This document shows, one piece after another, positions 25,475 through 33,960 of a stretch of 64,000 nt of DNA (position 1 is the first letter of the stretch; each line of letters opens with the position of its first letter). The stretch comes from Synergistes jonesii (lineage in GTDB: Bacteria; Synergistota; Synergistia; Synergistales; Synergistaceae). The position numbers were made by a program, and so were the translations under genes. The notes below the pieces were generated by a model. It had not been told where the DNA came from. It saw nothing but the letters and a program-made list of their open reading frames with translations, and did not search any database. Location of the stretch: assembly GCF_000712295.1 (NCBI RefSeq), contig NZ_JMKI01000005.1:45344-109343 (forward strand). The letters are read 5' to 3'.

Positions 25475-26881
25475 TCAGAAGGGGCCGTAGTTGATCGAGA
25501 CCGCCGCCGCGATGAGCGCGGCGCCTAAAATCGTCGCAAAGAGGCAGTAGGGAGCGAAGAATTTCCACCACTTATTGATCGGCACGCCGGATATGGCGCA
25601 GAGGACCGCGCAGGCCGTCGGCCAGAATATGTTGGAGAAGCCGTCGCCGAACTGGAAGGCGAGGACCGCTATCTGGCGGTTGATCTTGAGAAGATCCGAG
25701 AGCGGTATCATAAGAGGCATCGACGTCACAGCCTGTCCGCTGCCAGAGGGGATGAAGAGGTTGAGCAGCGTCTGGAAGCCGAACATCGCTTCGGCCGCGA
25801 CGGTCTTCGACATGCCGGCGAGCCCGTTGGAGAAGTAGAAGCATATCGTGTCTATGATCTGCCCCTTCTGGAGGACGATGAGGATGGCGCGCGAAAGGCC
25901 GATTACGAACGCGGCGAAGAGGATGTTTTTCGAGATGTCGACGAAGGCGTCGCAGGTCTCGTTTATGCTCTGTTTGTTGACGAGCCCGACGACGAACATC
26001 ATCACGATGAAGATCGCGGAGAGCTCCGAGAAGTACCAGCCGTATCTGATCGCGCCGAAGGCGAAGGCGATGACCGTGCCGAGGCATATCAGCAGAGAGA
26101 TCTTATGTCTCGTCGTGAATTCCTTGGAAACGAGCTCATCCTGCGTCGAGCTGGATAGGAAGGGGAATTCGACGCCGTAGACGTAGCTTTTTTTCGGATC
26201 GGCCTTCACCATGCGGCCGTAGCGGCACATGCAGCTCAGAAACAGCGTCATGAAGCAGACGTAGCAGAGCCAACGGAAGCCCATCCCCGAAAAGAGCGGC
26301 AGCTCGCCTATCGTCTGCGCGATCGCCACCGTGTAGGGGTTGATCGACGCGGCCGCGTAGCCTGTGGCTATGCCTCCCAGCACCGCGATCGCGCCGTAGA
26401 AGGGGTCGTAGCCGAGCGCCACGCCCATGCTCATGACTACGGGGACGAAGCCGTAACTCTCCTCGTAAATGCCGAAGGAGGCGCCCATCAGCGAGAAGAT
26501 GATCGCGATAAGCGGCATCGCGAACTGTTTTTTGTCCTTCAGCCTGCGTATCAGCGCGCCCACGCCGGCGTCGAACGCGCCGACCCTGATGAGCATGACC
26601 ATGAAGCCGTAAGAGAAAAAGGTGAAGAAAACTATGTTGGCCGCGTCGACCATGCCGTCGTAGATCGACATCACCATCTGCGGCAGGCTTACCGGCGTGT
26701 GGGCGACGAGCTTGAACGTTCCGGGGACGACGAGGGTTCTTCCGGTAGCCTCGTCGAAGGCGCGGTCGAACGTTCCCGACGGAATGATCCACGTGAGGAC
26801 GGTGGCGATCATAATAAAGATGGAGATCACCACGAAAGTGTTAGGCATCGTAAATTTCTTTTTCACGCTCTTTTCTTCCAT
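25475..26881 (-). CDS. YfcC family transporter (ArcD/DcuC-related)
   Basis: A 468-residue, roughly twelve-helix membrane protein. It opens with MPNTFVVISIFIMIATVLTWIIPSGTFDR, then has GIYEESYGFVPVVMSMGVALGYDP, SINPYTVAIAQTIGELPLFSGMGFRW and the second-half LFIPSGSGQAVTSMPLMIPL, all typical of the YfcC family (amino acid, peptide or short carboxylate exchange). I start at ATG 26881 with GGAGG 8-12 bases upstream; a longer open frame to 27034 has no ribosome site. It is transcribed with the M20 amidohydrolase and diverges from the SARP-type regulator. Confidence 0.9.
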   Translation of the reverse strand: MEEKSVKKKFTMPNTFVVISIFIMIATVLTWIIPSGTFDRAFDEATGRTLVVPGTFKLVAHTPVSLPQMVMSIYDGMVDAANIVFFTFFSYGFMVMLIRVGAFDAGVGALIRRLKDKKQFAMPLIAIIFSLMGASFGIYEESYGFVPVVMSMGVALGYDPFYGAIAVLGGIATGYAAASINPYTVAIAQTIGELPLFSGMGFRWLCYVCFMTLFLSCMCRYGRMVKADPKKSYVYGVEFPFLSSSTQDELVSKEFTTRHKISLLICLGTVIAFAFGAIRYGWYFSELSAIFIVMMFVVGLVNKQSINETCDAFVDISKNILFAAFVIGLSRAILIVLQKGQIIDTICFYFSNGLAGMSKTVAAEAMFGFQTLLNLFIPSGSGQAVTSMPLMIPLSDLLKINRQIAVLAFQFGDGFSNIFWPTACAVLCAISGVPINKWWKFFAPYCLFATILGAALIAAAVSINYGPF

Positions 26882-27003
26882 AAAAAATCCTCCTTGCTGA
26901 ATATCGAAACGGTGGCTCCGCACCGCCCATCGGTCAGCCGCCGATGGCTTTGTGCATAGTGCACGCCGCTGATAAAATAGATGTTGAATAATCGTCTCAG
27001 CGT

Positions 27004-27036
27004 AAAATAGCACCGATATGCAAAAACCGTGCAAAA
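27004..27036 (-). promoter_or_regulatory. SARP-type heptamer repeats plus -10 of the YfcC operon
   Basis: On the minus strand TTTTGCA-CGGT-TTTTGCA (27019-27036), then nine bases and TATTTT (27004-27009). Two exact heptamers with an 11-bp period, placed where a SARP would overlap the -35 region. Confidence 0.65.
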
Positions 27037-27090
27037 ACGTCCCGCTGAATATTTTTTTTCGCGGTTGAAACGATAACGGTTTTTAACGAT

Positions 27091-27124
27091 TTTTGCAAAA
27101 TTTTTGCATCTGCTGGCGTATACT
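27091..27124 (+). promoter_or_regulatory. SARP-type heptamer repeats plus -10 of the regulator gene
   Basis: TTTTGCA-AAAT-TTTTGCA (27091-27108), then ten bases and TATACT (27119-27124), 90 bases before the regulator ATG. It lies 54 bases from the minus-oriented box of the divergent operon and suggests autoregulation. Confidence 0.65.
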
Positions 27125-27214
27125 ATGGCGAAGGTCCGCATTTTATGTGCAAGATTCCGATTTATCGGATACAATCGTATAAAGTGGAGAAACAGTTTCG
27201 CAGGTGAAAAAATT

Positions 27215-30154
27215 ATGAAATACAAAGCTCGCTTTCTCGGCATACCGGAACTCTTTATAGACGGAGAGAGGTGCGCCTTCCCCTTCAGGAAGGCGCAGGC
27301 CCTCGCGCTTATGCTCGTCGAGGAAAGAAGCGTCTCCAAAAACAAGATCTGCGAATATCTGTGGGCCGACAAGGCCGCCGAGAAGGCGCGCAGGAATCTA
27401 AGCAACGCTATGAGCTGCGTGAAGAAGCTGCTGCCGGTGAAGATAAGCGGCGGCGATGTCATTTCCCTCGACCCGAAGGTCAAGATAGAGCGCGACACGG
27501 ACCAAATATTTCAGCTGGAAACGCTCGGCTGGCAGGAGATATCCGAGCTCTGCCGCCCCTATATGGACGTGACGGAGATGAGCGACTGGCCTTACTTCAG
27601 CGACTGGCTGCTGTCGAAGCGCCAGTATTACGGCAATCTGCTCGTCAAGAATCTAAAAAAGCGCGCGCAGGCGCAGCTGGCCGGCTATGCGAAGAGCGGT
27701 GCGGCGGACGCGATACTCTGCTACGAAAAGCTTGCGGAGCTCGAGCCTTACGACGAAAAAATCTGCGCCGAGCTCGTGCGCCTTTATATAAAGACGAACC
27801 AGAAGGTCAAGGCTATAGACGCGGCGCACGCCTTCTCGTCGCGCATGGAGAGCGACTTCGGCATCGAGGCCGACCTCTCGGAGTTATCGTCGCTTATGAA
27901 GAGGAAGAAGGAGACGCCGAATATCAGGGCCTCGGCGCCTTCCGACGGGGAGAGCCCTCTCGCGCGCAGCGGCGAGATTTTAAAGATGCTCGACTTCTTT
28001 TCTAAAGGAAAAGAGAGCCAGTCTCTCTGCGGCCTCGTCTGGGGCGAGCAGGGCATCGGCAAGACGGTCTTCGTCAACGAGATAGTTTCATGTCTGACCG
28101 AAAGCGGCTGGGAATGTTTTTCGATCGACTGCTGGCAGGAGGAGAAATCTTACCCGCTCGCGCCGATAAACCGCCTTTTGAAGCTGCTGCGCATATCTCC
28201 GGCGCGGCAGGACGGCGTGAAACCCCTTTCCGAGTACAGCTATTCGTATCTCGCCGACTTGATCTATCAGCGCGTCGCTGAGACGTCGGAAGGCTCGCGC
28301 CGGCTGCTGATCATCGAAAACATACAGTGGATGGACGACGCTTCGTGGAACGTGATCGAGTCGATAATGAGCGACGACAGCTCGCCGCGCAACATGCTCG
28401 TCTCGGGCTTCGAAGAGATCCGCTCCGCGTTCATGCTGCGCGCCGCGCTCGCCGACGAGCCCTTTGAAAAGTTCGAGGTCACGTTGAGGCGCTTCAACCT
28501 CGAAGAGACAGCGCGCATATGCCGCGAGATGGCGCCGGACGAGGAATGGTCGGACGAGCGCATCCACGACATCTATATGCAGACCGAGGGCAACCCCTTT
28601 TTTATCAAGGAGATGCTCAAATACAAGCAGGGCGGCGTCATCGACGGCAACAAGCTGCATAAGAACGTCTACCTTTCGATGATAGAGCTCCTCGACGAAA
28701 ACGAAAGGCTTTTCCTCGAGGCCGCCGCGGTGTGCCCGGAGTGCGCTTCGATGAGGGAGATAGCGGCGGTGCTCGGCATTTCGCCCCTTGAGGTGTCGAA
28801 GTATTACAACAACCTGCGGCTGCACGGCTTCCTGCGCGAAAAAGAGAGCGGCGGCGACGTGCTCTATTATTTCACGCACACGAAGATACGCGAAGCTCTG
28901 CTTCAGGAGATGTCCTTCTCCCGGAAGATGGCGCTGCATATAAAAAATATAGAAGTGCTCGAAGCGTCTGCGCCCGAAGTGCTAAGATACAGGCACAAGA
29001 AGATGTGCGCGAAAATCTTCTACCACTGCCATGAGGCCAACATGCCGGTGAAGGAACTCTACTGGAGGGTAAGGGAGCTCGAACTGCACTTTATGGCGGT
29101 CCACGAGGTCTTCCCGACACTCGTCGACCAGGATCTGATGCACTACATCCCCTCGGTCGAGGACGTCACCTATACGCAGAGGGCGCTCGGCGAAGCGTGG
29201 AAGATGATGGATATGCTCTTCCGCACCGAGGGAGGCAGCCCCGAGCTTCTGCGTCTGGAAAGAGACCTATATATCTTAAAGGGCGGCTGCTTGTGGTGGA
29301 GCGGCCGCTACGCCGACGCCGACGGCATGCTGCGCAGCGCGCTGAGAAAGGGAGCCGCGATAGGCGAGCCGGAGCCGATCATCAGGGCCGGCGTGCAGAT
29401 GTGCTACTTGGCTATTCAGAGGGACGACGCGAAGACGCTCTCCTTCTGCGCGCGCAAGCTCCGGACTTTTGCGAAGAAGACGCCGTTCCGCCAGTGGGAG
29501 GGAATCGCGCTGCGCTTCATGGCGATAGCGAAAATACTCGCGGGCCGTCATGAGGAGGTCGAAGAATATCTGCTGATGTCGACGTCGATCTTCGAGAAGC
29601 TTGAGGAAAGAGGAGAGAACTATACGGTCTGCCTGACGGCGGCCGAACATTTCCGCGGCGACTGCATGCTGGCCCAGAAAAAAATCGCGGAGGCTCTGAC
29701 GTTTTACGAAAACTGCATCAACATATGCGACTCCGTCGCGCTCTTCCGCGGCCTTGGGCTTTCCCTCGCCAAGGCGGCCTTCTGCCTGATGCTGCTCGGC
29801 AGATACGACGAAGCGGAGAAATGCCTTCAGAAGATGGGAAAGTTCTGCGGCATCATGCACACCGACTGGGATGAAGGGCTTCAGGGCGGCGGCTTCGCCT
29901 ACAGCCTGATGGGGCTGGTAAAGTGCCGCAAAAAGGACTGGTATCACGGCGCGATGTGCTTCGCAGTCGCGAAGCGCCTGGTGAGCGAGGCCAAGCGCCC
30001 CGTCTGGCAGGCCGTGCTCTGCTGGTCGAAGCTGGAGCTCTATAAGATGACGGCGGATATGCCGAAAGATTTTGCCGACGAAGTCCTGAAACATCCAAAG
30101 GAATGGTATGAGGCCCAGCTTGCGCAGCTGAAGAGCAAGGTAGGCTGGATATAG
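27215..30154 (+). CDS. SARP/AfsR-like regulator: winged helix, BTAD, AAA ATPase and TPR-like C-terminus
   Basis: A 979-residue regulator. Residues 1-100 are an OmpR-type winged helix (KAQALALMLVEERSVSKNKI, LWADKAAEKARRNLSNAM). Residues about 100-245 form the BTAD helical domain (YEKLAELEPYDEKICAELVRLY). A STAND-type ATPase follows, with Walker A WGEQGIGKT at about 275 and Walker B LLIIENIQWMDD at about 363. From about 620 on the sequence is helical, TPR-like. Such proteins activate promoters carrying 11-bp spaced heptamer repeats, often after a ligand or nucleotide switch. I start at ATG 27215, with AGGTGA upstream. It diverges from the YfcC/amidohydrolase operon, its likely target. Confidence 0.88.
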   Translation: MKYKARFLGIPELFIDGERCAFPFRKAQALALMLVEERSVSKNKICEYLWADKAAEKARRNLSNAMSCVKKLLPVKISGGDVISLDPKVKIERDTDQIFQLETLGWQEISELCRPYMDVTEMSDWPYFSDWLLSKRQYYGNLLVKNLKKRAQAQLAGYAKSGAADAILCYEKLAELEPYDEKICAELVRLYIKTNQKVKAIDAAHAFSSRMESDFGIEADLSELSSLMKRKKETPNIRASAPSDGESPLARSGEILKMLDFFSKGKESQSLCGLVWGEQGIGKTVFVNEIVSCLTESGWECFSIDCWQEEKSYPLAPINRLLKLLRISPARQDGVKPLSEYSYSYLADLIYQRVAETSEGSRRLLIIENIQWMDDASWNVIESIMSDDSSPRNMLVSGFEEIRSAFMLRAALADEPFEKFEVTLRRFNLEETARICREMAPDEEWSDERIHDIYMQTEGNPFFIKEMLKYKQGGVIDGNKLHKNVYLSMIELLDENERLFLEAAAVCPECASMREIAAVLGISPLEVSKYYNNLRLHGFLREKESGGDVLYYFTHTKIREALLQEMSFSRKMALHIKNIEVLEASAPEVLRYRHKKMCAKIFYHCHEANMPVKELYWRVRELELHFMAVHEVFPTLVDQDLMHYIPSVEDVTYTQRALGEAWKMMDMLFRTEGGSPELLRLERDLYILKGGCLWWSGRYADADGMLRSALRKGAAIGEPEPIIRAGVQMCYLAIQRDDAKTLSFCARKLRTFAKKTPFRQWEGIALRFMAIAKILAGRHEEVEEYLLMSTSIFEKLEERGENYTVCLTAAEHFRGDCMLAQKKIAEALTFYENCINICDSVALFRGLGLSLAKAAFCLMLLGRYDEAEKCLQKMGKFCGIMHTDWDEGLQGGGFAYSLMGLVKCRKKDWYHGAMCFAVAKRLVSEAKRPVWQAVLCWSKLELYKMTADMPKDFADEVLKHPKEWYEAQLAQLKSKVGWI

Positions 30155-30188
30155 CGGCAAAAGGCCAATATGACGGGCGGCGCGGCAA

Positions 30189-30228
30189 AAATATGCGCCT
30201 CGCTAAAGGAGCCGCGAGGCGCATATTT
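30189..30228. terminator. Bidirectional terminator between the SARP gene and rnfB
   Basis: A perfect 15-bp stem, AAATATGCGCCTCGC and GCGAGGCGCATATTT, around a 10-base loop. It ends two convergent genes. Confidence 0.85.
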
Positions 30229-30249
30229 GATTCTCTGTGCCGTTGCTTT

Positions 30250-31098
30250 TTACGCCGGGGAAGCCGTCGTTTCCGCCGGGCGAGGCGCTGCCGACGGCCT
30301 TGGCGGCCTTGCGTCGGCGATGGCCTTTACGGGACATTTGCTCGCGCAGAGGCCGCAGTTCACGCATTTCGCAGGGTCTATCGCCGCAAGCGCGCCCTTC
30401 ATCTCGATCGCCTGCTTAGGACAGGCCTTCACGCAGAGCGTGCAGCCGATGCAGCCCGCGCTGCATACCTTTTTCACGAAGGGGCCCTGCAGCGGGTTGC
30501 TGCATGCGACGTGAATCTTTGATTTTTTCGGCACGAGCGCGATCACGCCTCTTGGGCATTCGGCCGCGCAGGCGCCGCAGCCTACGCACTTCTCGCGGTC
30601 GACCGCCGCGACGCCGTTTTTGATCTGAATGGCGCCGAAGGGGCACACCTCGACGCAGGTCCCGAAGCCGAGGCAGCCGAAGGAGCAGGCCGACGGGCCC
30701 TTGCCGGGCACGACGACCGCCTCGCGGCAGTCCGCCGCGCCGTGATAGACGCAGTCTTTCACGGCCCTATCGAGCGTGCCCTGGCACTTTACGAACGCGA
30801 CCATCGGCTCCGCGGCCTCCGCCGCGACGCCCATTATCTCGGCAATCTTCGCTGCGACTTCGGGGCCGCCCGCGGCGCATTTGTTCAGCTTCGCCTTTCC
30901 GGAGGCGCAGGCCTCGGCGTAGCCGTCGCAGCCGGGGAAGCCGCAGCCGCCGCAGTTCGCGCCGGGGAGAAGCTCGCGTATCTTGGACTGGCGTTCGTCC
31001 ACCGCGACGAAGAATTTCTGCGACGCGAAGGCAAGTAGGGCGCCGAAGACGACGCCGAGTCCGCCCATTACCGCGGCGGGATAAAGTATTCCGTCCAT
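30250..31098 (-). CDS. rnfB: Rnf complex subunit RnfB
   Basis: A 282-residue iron-sulfur subunit. One N-terminal helix (about 1-25) anchors it; the LLPGANCGGCGFPGCDGYAEA motif (about 44-63) is the 4Fe-4S site of the NqrB/RnfB family. Further ferredoxin-type clusters follow: CVEVCPFGAI, CVGCGACAAECPRG, CIGCTLCVKACPK and CVNCGLCASKCP. RnfB passes electrons from ferredoxin into the membrane complex that pumps Na+ or H+ while reducing NAD+. It is the last gene of rnfCDGEAB, as in many anaerobes. The C-terminal 25 residues are Pro/Ala-rich and likely disordered. Confidence 0.96.
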   Translation of the reverse strand: MDGILYPAAVMGGLGVVFGALLAFASQKFFVAVDERQSKIRELLPGANCGGCGFPGCDGYAEACASGKAKLNKCAAGGPEVAAKIAEIMGVAAEAAEPMVAFVKCQGTLDRAVKDCVYHGAADCREAVVVPGKGPSACSFGCLGFGTCVEVCPFGAIQIKNGVAAVDREKCVGCGACAAECPRGVIALVPKKSKIHVACSNPLQGPFVKKVCSAGCIGCTLCVKACPKQAIEMKGALAAIDPAKCVNCGLCASKCPVKAIADARPPRPSAAPRPAETTASPA

Positions 31099-31109
31099 TT
31101 CAAGCCCCC

Positions 31110-31694
31110 CTATTTAATGAGCCCGTTGAAGCCCATGAACGCTACCGACATGAGCCCGGCCGTTATCAGAGCTATCGGAAGGCCGCGAAGCGCGCGCGGC
31201 ATCTCGGCGCTCATTTCGATGCGCTCGCGTATGCCGGCCATCAGCGTGATTGCGAGCAGGAAGCCCGCCGACGCGCCGACGGCGTTGACTATCGACTCGA
31301 TAAGCCCGTATTTCTCGTTCATGTTGATGACGGCGACGCCGAGCACCGCGCAGTTCGTCGTGATGAGCGGCAGGAATATGCCGAGCGACCTGTAAAGTCC
31401 GGGCATAACCTTCTTGAGCACTATTTCGACGAATTGAACGAGCGCCGCGATGATGAGGATGAACGCCAGCGTGTAGAGGTATTCGAGCCCCATCGGTACG
31501 AGGATGAACGTGTAGGCGAGCCACGTCATTATCGCGGCGAAGGTCGTCACGAAGATGACCGCGATCCCCATGCCTTTCGCCGTCTCAAGCTTGTTGGAGA
31601 CGCCGAGGAAGGGACAGCAGCCGAGGAAGCGCGAGAGCAGTATGTTGTGCACTATCAGCGCGCTTATGAAGAGCGCCGCCAACTTGAGGAACAT
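31110..31694 (-). CDS. rnfA: Rnf complex subunit RnfA
   Basis: A 194-residue, six-helix membrane subunit. It begins FLKLAALFISALIVHNILLSRFLGCCPFLGVSNKLETA, with the conserved Cys in the helix that holds the intramembrane [2Fe-2S] cluster, and contains LPLITTNCAVLGVA, where the second conserved Cys lies. It pairs with RnfE to form the inverted-repeat core of the pump. Its ATG overlaps the rnfE stop by one base. Confidence 0.96.
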   Translation of the reverse strand: MFLKLAALFISALIVHNILLSRFLGCCPFLGVSNKLETAKGMGIAVIFVTTFAAIMTWLAYTFILVPMGLEYLYTLAFILIIAALVQFVEIVLKKVMPGLYRSLGIFLPLITTNCAVLGVAVINMNEKYGLIESIVNAVGASAGFLLAITLMAGIRERIEMSAEMPRALRGLPIALITAGLMSVAFMGFNGLIK

Positions 31695-32452
31695 TACTTA
31701 CCAGCCTCCTTCTCTTCCCGCGCGGGCTGCGCCTTCGCGCAGACTACCGCCGCGTTGCCGCCGCCGCAGAGGTTTTTCAGCGCGCAGCCGCCGCACGCGT
31801 CGAGCTCCTTCCAGCCGTCGACCGCGGCTTCCGGCGCTCCGCCGGCGGCCGCGGCGTTTTTCTTCATCTGATAGTTGCGGAAGAGCCCCATCAATATGCC
31901 CAGCGTGATGAAGCCGCCGGGCGCGAGTATCACGAGCAGCGCCGGCTGGTAGAAGGTCGGGGGAAGGATCGTCGTTCCGAAGACCGTGCCGTTGCCGAGC
32001 AGTTCGCGGATAGCGCCGATGACCGTCAGCGAGAGCGTGAAGCCGAGCCCCATGCCGACGCCGTCGAAGAGCGAGTCGAGAACGCCGTTCTTGAACGCGA
32101 AAGCCTCCGCGCGCGCGAGGATTATGCAGTTGACGACGATGAGCGGTATGAATATCCCCAGCGATTTATTCAGCGCCGGCGCGTAGCCCGATATCAGCAG
32201 CTGTACGACCGTGACGAAGCCCGCTATCACGACGATGAACGCCGGGATGCGTATCTCGTCCGGGATGAATTTGCGTATCGCGGAGACGGCCACGTTCGAG
32301 CCCATAAGCACCGCCGTCGCCGCGAGCCCCATCCCTATGCCGTTCTCGGCGCTCGTAGTGACCGCGAGGGTCGGGCACATGCCGAGCACCAGGCCGAAGG
32401 TCGGGTTCTCGGTGATTACTCCATTTTTGATCAGTTTGAGAGGATTCTGCAT
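31694..32452 (-). CDS. rnfE: Rnf complex subunit RnfE with a Cys-containing C-terminal extension
   Basis: A 252-residue membrane subunit. The first 200 residues match RnfE/NqrD: NPTFGLVLGMCPTLAVTTSAENG, with one cluster Cys, and FIPLIVVNCIILARAEAFA with the other. From about residue 208 it carries a 45-residue soluble tail with ACGGCALKNLCGGGNAAVVC. Classical RnfE stops near residue 200-230 without such Cys, so the tail may bind an additional metal or cluster. It couples to rnfA (one-base overlap) and follows rnfG by 10 bases. Confidence 0.95.
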   Translation of the reverse strand: MQNPLKLIKNGVITENPTFGLVLGMCPTLAVTTSAENGIGMGLAATAVLMGSNVAVSAIRKFIPDEIRIPAFIVVIAGFVTVVQLLISGYAPALNKSLGIFIPLIVVNCIILARAEAFAFKNGVLDSLFDGVGMGLGFTLSLTVIGAIRELLGNGTVFGTTILPPTFYQPALLVILAPGGFITLGILMGLFRNYQMKKNAAAAGGAPEAAVDGWKELDACGGCALKNLCGGGNAAVVCAKAQPAREEKEAGK

Positions 32453-32462
32453 GATATGCCTC

Positions 32463-33038
32463 CTAGTCCGCCCGCCGCGCGGCGCCGGCGAAGTTCGACT
32501 TCCAGTACGAAATCGCGTCGTTCACGCCGGTCGTTACGGCTGTGGAAGTGATGGTGGCGCCGGAGATCGCCTGGATGTCGCCGTCGCGCGCGGGCGGCGT
32601 CTTGGTCACGCGCAGCGCGGCGGCGGGCTTATCCTTGAACTGCCCGGAGAATTCGGGATTTCCGGCTTTGGCGCCGAGCCCCGGCGTCTCGCTGTGCGCT
32701 AAGATCTTTATGTCCTTCACATGCCCGTCGTTCGCTATTCCGACGATGAAGGTGATAAGCCCGCCGTAGCCCTTCGGCATTACCGTGAAGTTGTAGCCCA
32801 TGACGTCGCCGCCTCTGCTGCCTTCGTATATCTCGGCGATGCTTCCGGCTCCGCCCTTCGGCTCTATCGCCTTGAAGTCCTCCGCCCCCGGCAGCGTCGC
32901 CGCAAGAGCTTCGTTTTTCTCGCGTCCCTGGGCCCAGCGTATGGGCTCGAGCGTTAAGGTGTGGACCGCGCCGAGAATCACGCCGGTTACGGCTGTGATG
33001 ATAAATAGCACCAGTCCTAATCTGAGGATCTTACCCAT
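32463..33038 (-). CDS. rnfG: Rnf complex flavoprotein subunit RnfG
   Basis: A 191-residue protein with one N-terminal helix (about 5-28) and a periplasmic FMN-binding domain. The covalent FMN motif SGATITST is at 159-166; FMN attaches to the last Thr of the S-G-A-T-x-T core through ApbE. Other family stretches are YNFTVMPKGYGGLITFIVGI and HSETPGLGAKA. It accepts electrons within the pump. Its start overlaps the rnfD end by eight bases. Confidence 0.95.
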   Translation of the reverse strand: MGKILRLGLVLFIITAVTGVILGAVHTLTLEPIRWAQGREKNEALAATLPGAEDFKAIEPKGGAGSIAEIYEGSRGGDVMGYNFTVMPKGYGGLITFIVGIANDGHVKDIKILAHSETPGLGAKAGNPEFSGQFKDKPAAALRVTKTPPARDGDIQAISGATITSTAVTTGVNDAISYWKSNFAGAARRAD

Positions 33039-33960
33039 GCTTTTTCACCTCTCCGAAGATACGCGGCTTTGTCGCGCGGTCAATGAGCGGCACAGTCAGG
33101 TTCATTATGAGGATAGAGTACGATACGCCCTCCGGGTATCCTCCCCAGCTGCGTATCAGCGCCGTGAGCACCCCGCAGCCGGCCGCGAAGATCATCTGTC
33201 CGCGGGGCGTTACAGGCGTCGTGGTGTAGTCGGTGGCCATGAATATCGCGCCGAGGAAGAGGCCGCCGGAGAATATCTCCTGCAGCGGCCCCACCGGCCT
33301 GCCGAAGAGCGCGCAGAGCGCGGCGGCGACGGCTATATAGACGACCGGTATATGCCATTTGATGACGTCCTTGTAAAGAAGTATCGCAAATCCGACGAGC
33401 AGCGCGGCCGCGGAGGTCTCGCCGATGCATCCGCCGACGTGCCCGATGAACATATCGCTCCAGCTGGGAAGGCCGTCAAGAGTCCCGGCCTTGATCATCG
33501 CGAGCGGCGTGGCGCTGGAGACGCCGTCGAGCGTCCACGTCGTCATGGGCACTGGCCAGCTCGTGAGCATCATCGCGCGCCCGGCGAGCGCGGGGTTGAC
33601 GATGTTACAGCCGAGGCCGCCGTAGAGCTGCTTTACGACTATTATCGAGAAGAGGCAGCCTATGACCGCCATCCAGAATGGTATAGTCGGAGGCAGGTTG
33701 TAGGCGAGTAGCAGCCCGGTGACGGCGGCTGAAAGGTCGTCGACGGTCACGGTGCGCTTCGTCAGCTTCTGCCAGAGGTATTCGAACGCGACGCAGGAGA
33801 TCACGCAGACCGCCATCACGACCGCGGCGCGAGCTCCGAAGAAATATACTCCCGCAAGGCCCGCCGGCGCGAGCGCCGCAAGCACCCAGCCCATGATCTT
33901 CTGTGTGTCGAGCGGGGAATGTATATGCGGAGAGCTTGATACGACAAGTAAACGTTCCAT
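33031..33960 (-). CDS. rnfD: Rnf complex subunit RnfD
   Basis: A 309-residue, roughly nine-helix membrane subunit with covalently bound FMN. The VSSATPLAM segment (mid-protein) fits the flavinylation site SxAT. It begins LLVVSSSPHIHSPLDTQKIM, the normal RnfD N-terminus, and has NIVNPALAGRAMM. I start at ATG 33960, which overlaps the rnfC stop codon (TAATG); the open frame continues upstream inside rnfC without meaning. Confidence 0.95.
   Translation of the reverse strand: MERLLVVSSSPHIHSPLDTQKIMGWVLAALAPAGLAGVYFFGARAAVVMAVCVISCVAFEYLWQKLTKRTVTVDDLSAAVTGLLLAYNLPPTIPFWMAVIGCLFSIIVVKQLYGGLGCNIVNPALAGRAMMLTSWPVPMTTWTLDGVSSATPLAMIKAGTLDGLPSWSDMFIGHVGGCIGETSAAALLVGFAILLYKDVIKWHIPVVYIAVAAALCALFGRPVGPLQEIFSGGLFLGAIFMATDYTTTPVTPRGQMIFAAGCGVLTALIRSWGGYPEGVSYSILIMNLTVPLIDRATKPRIFGEVKKHG

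Noticed and set aside
27104..27214. Earlier start of the SARP gene
   Set aside because: The extension overlaps the promoter repeats and -10 element; ATG 27215 has a ribosome site.
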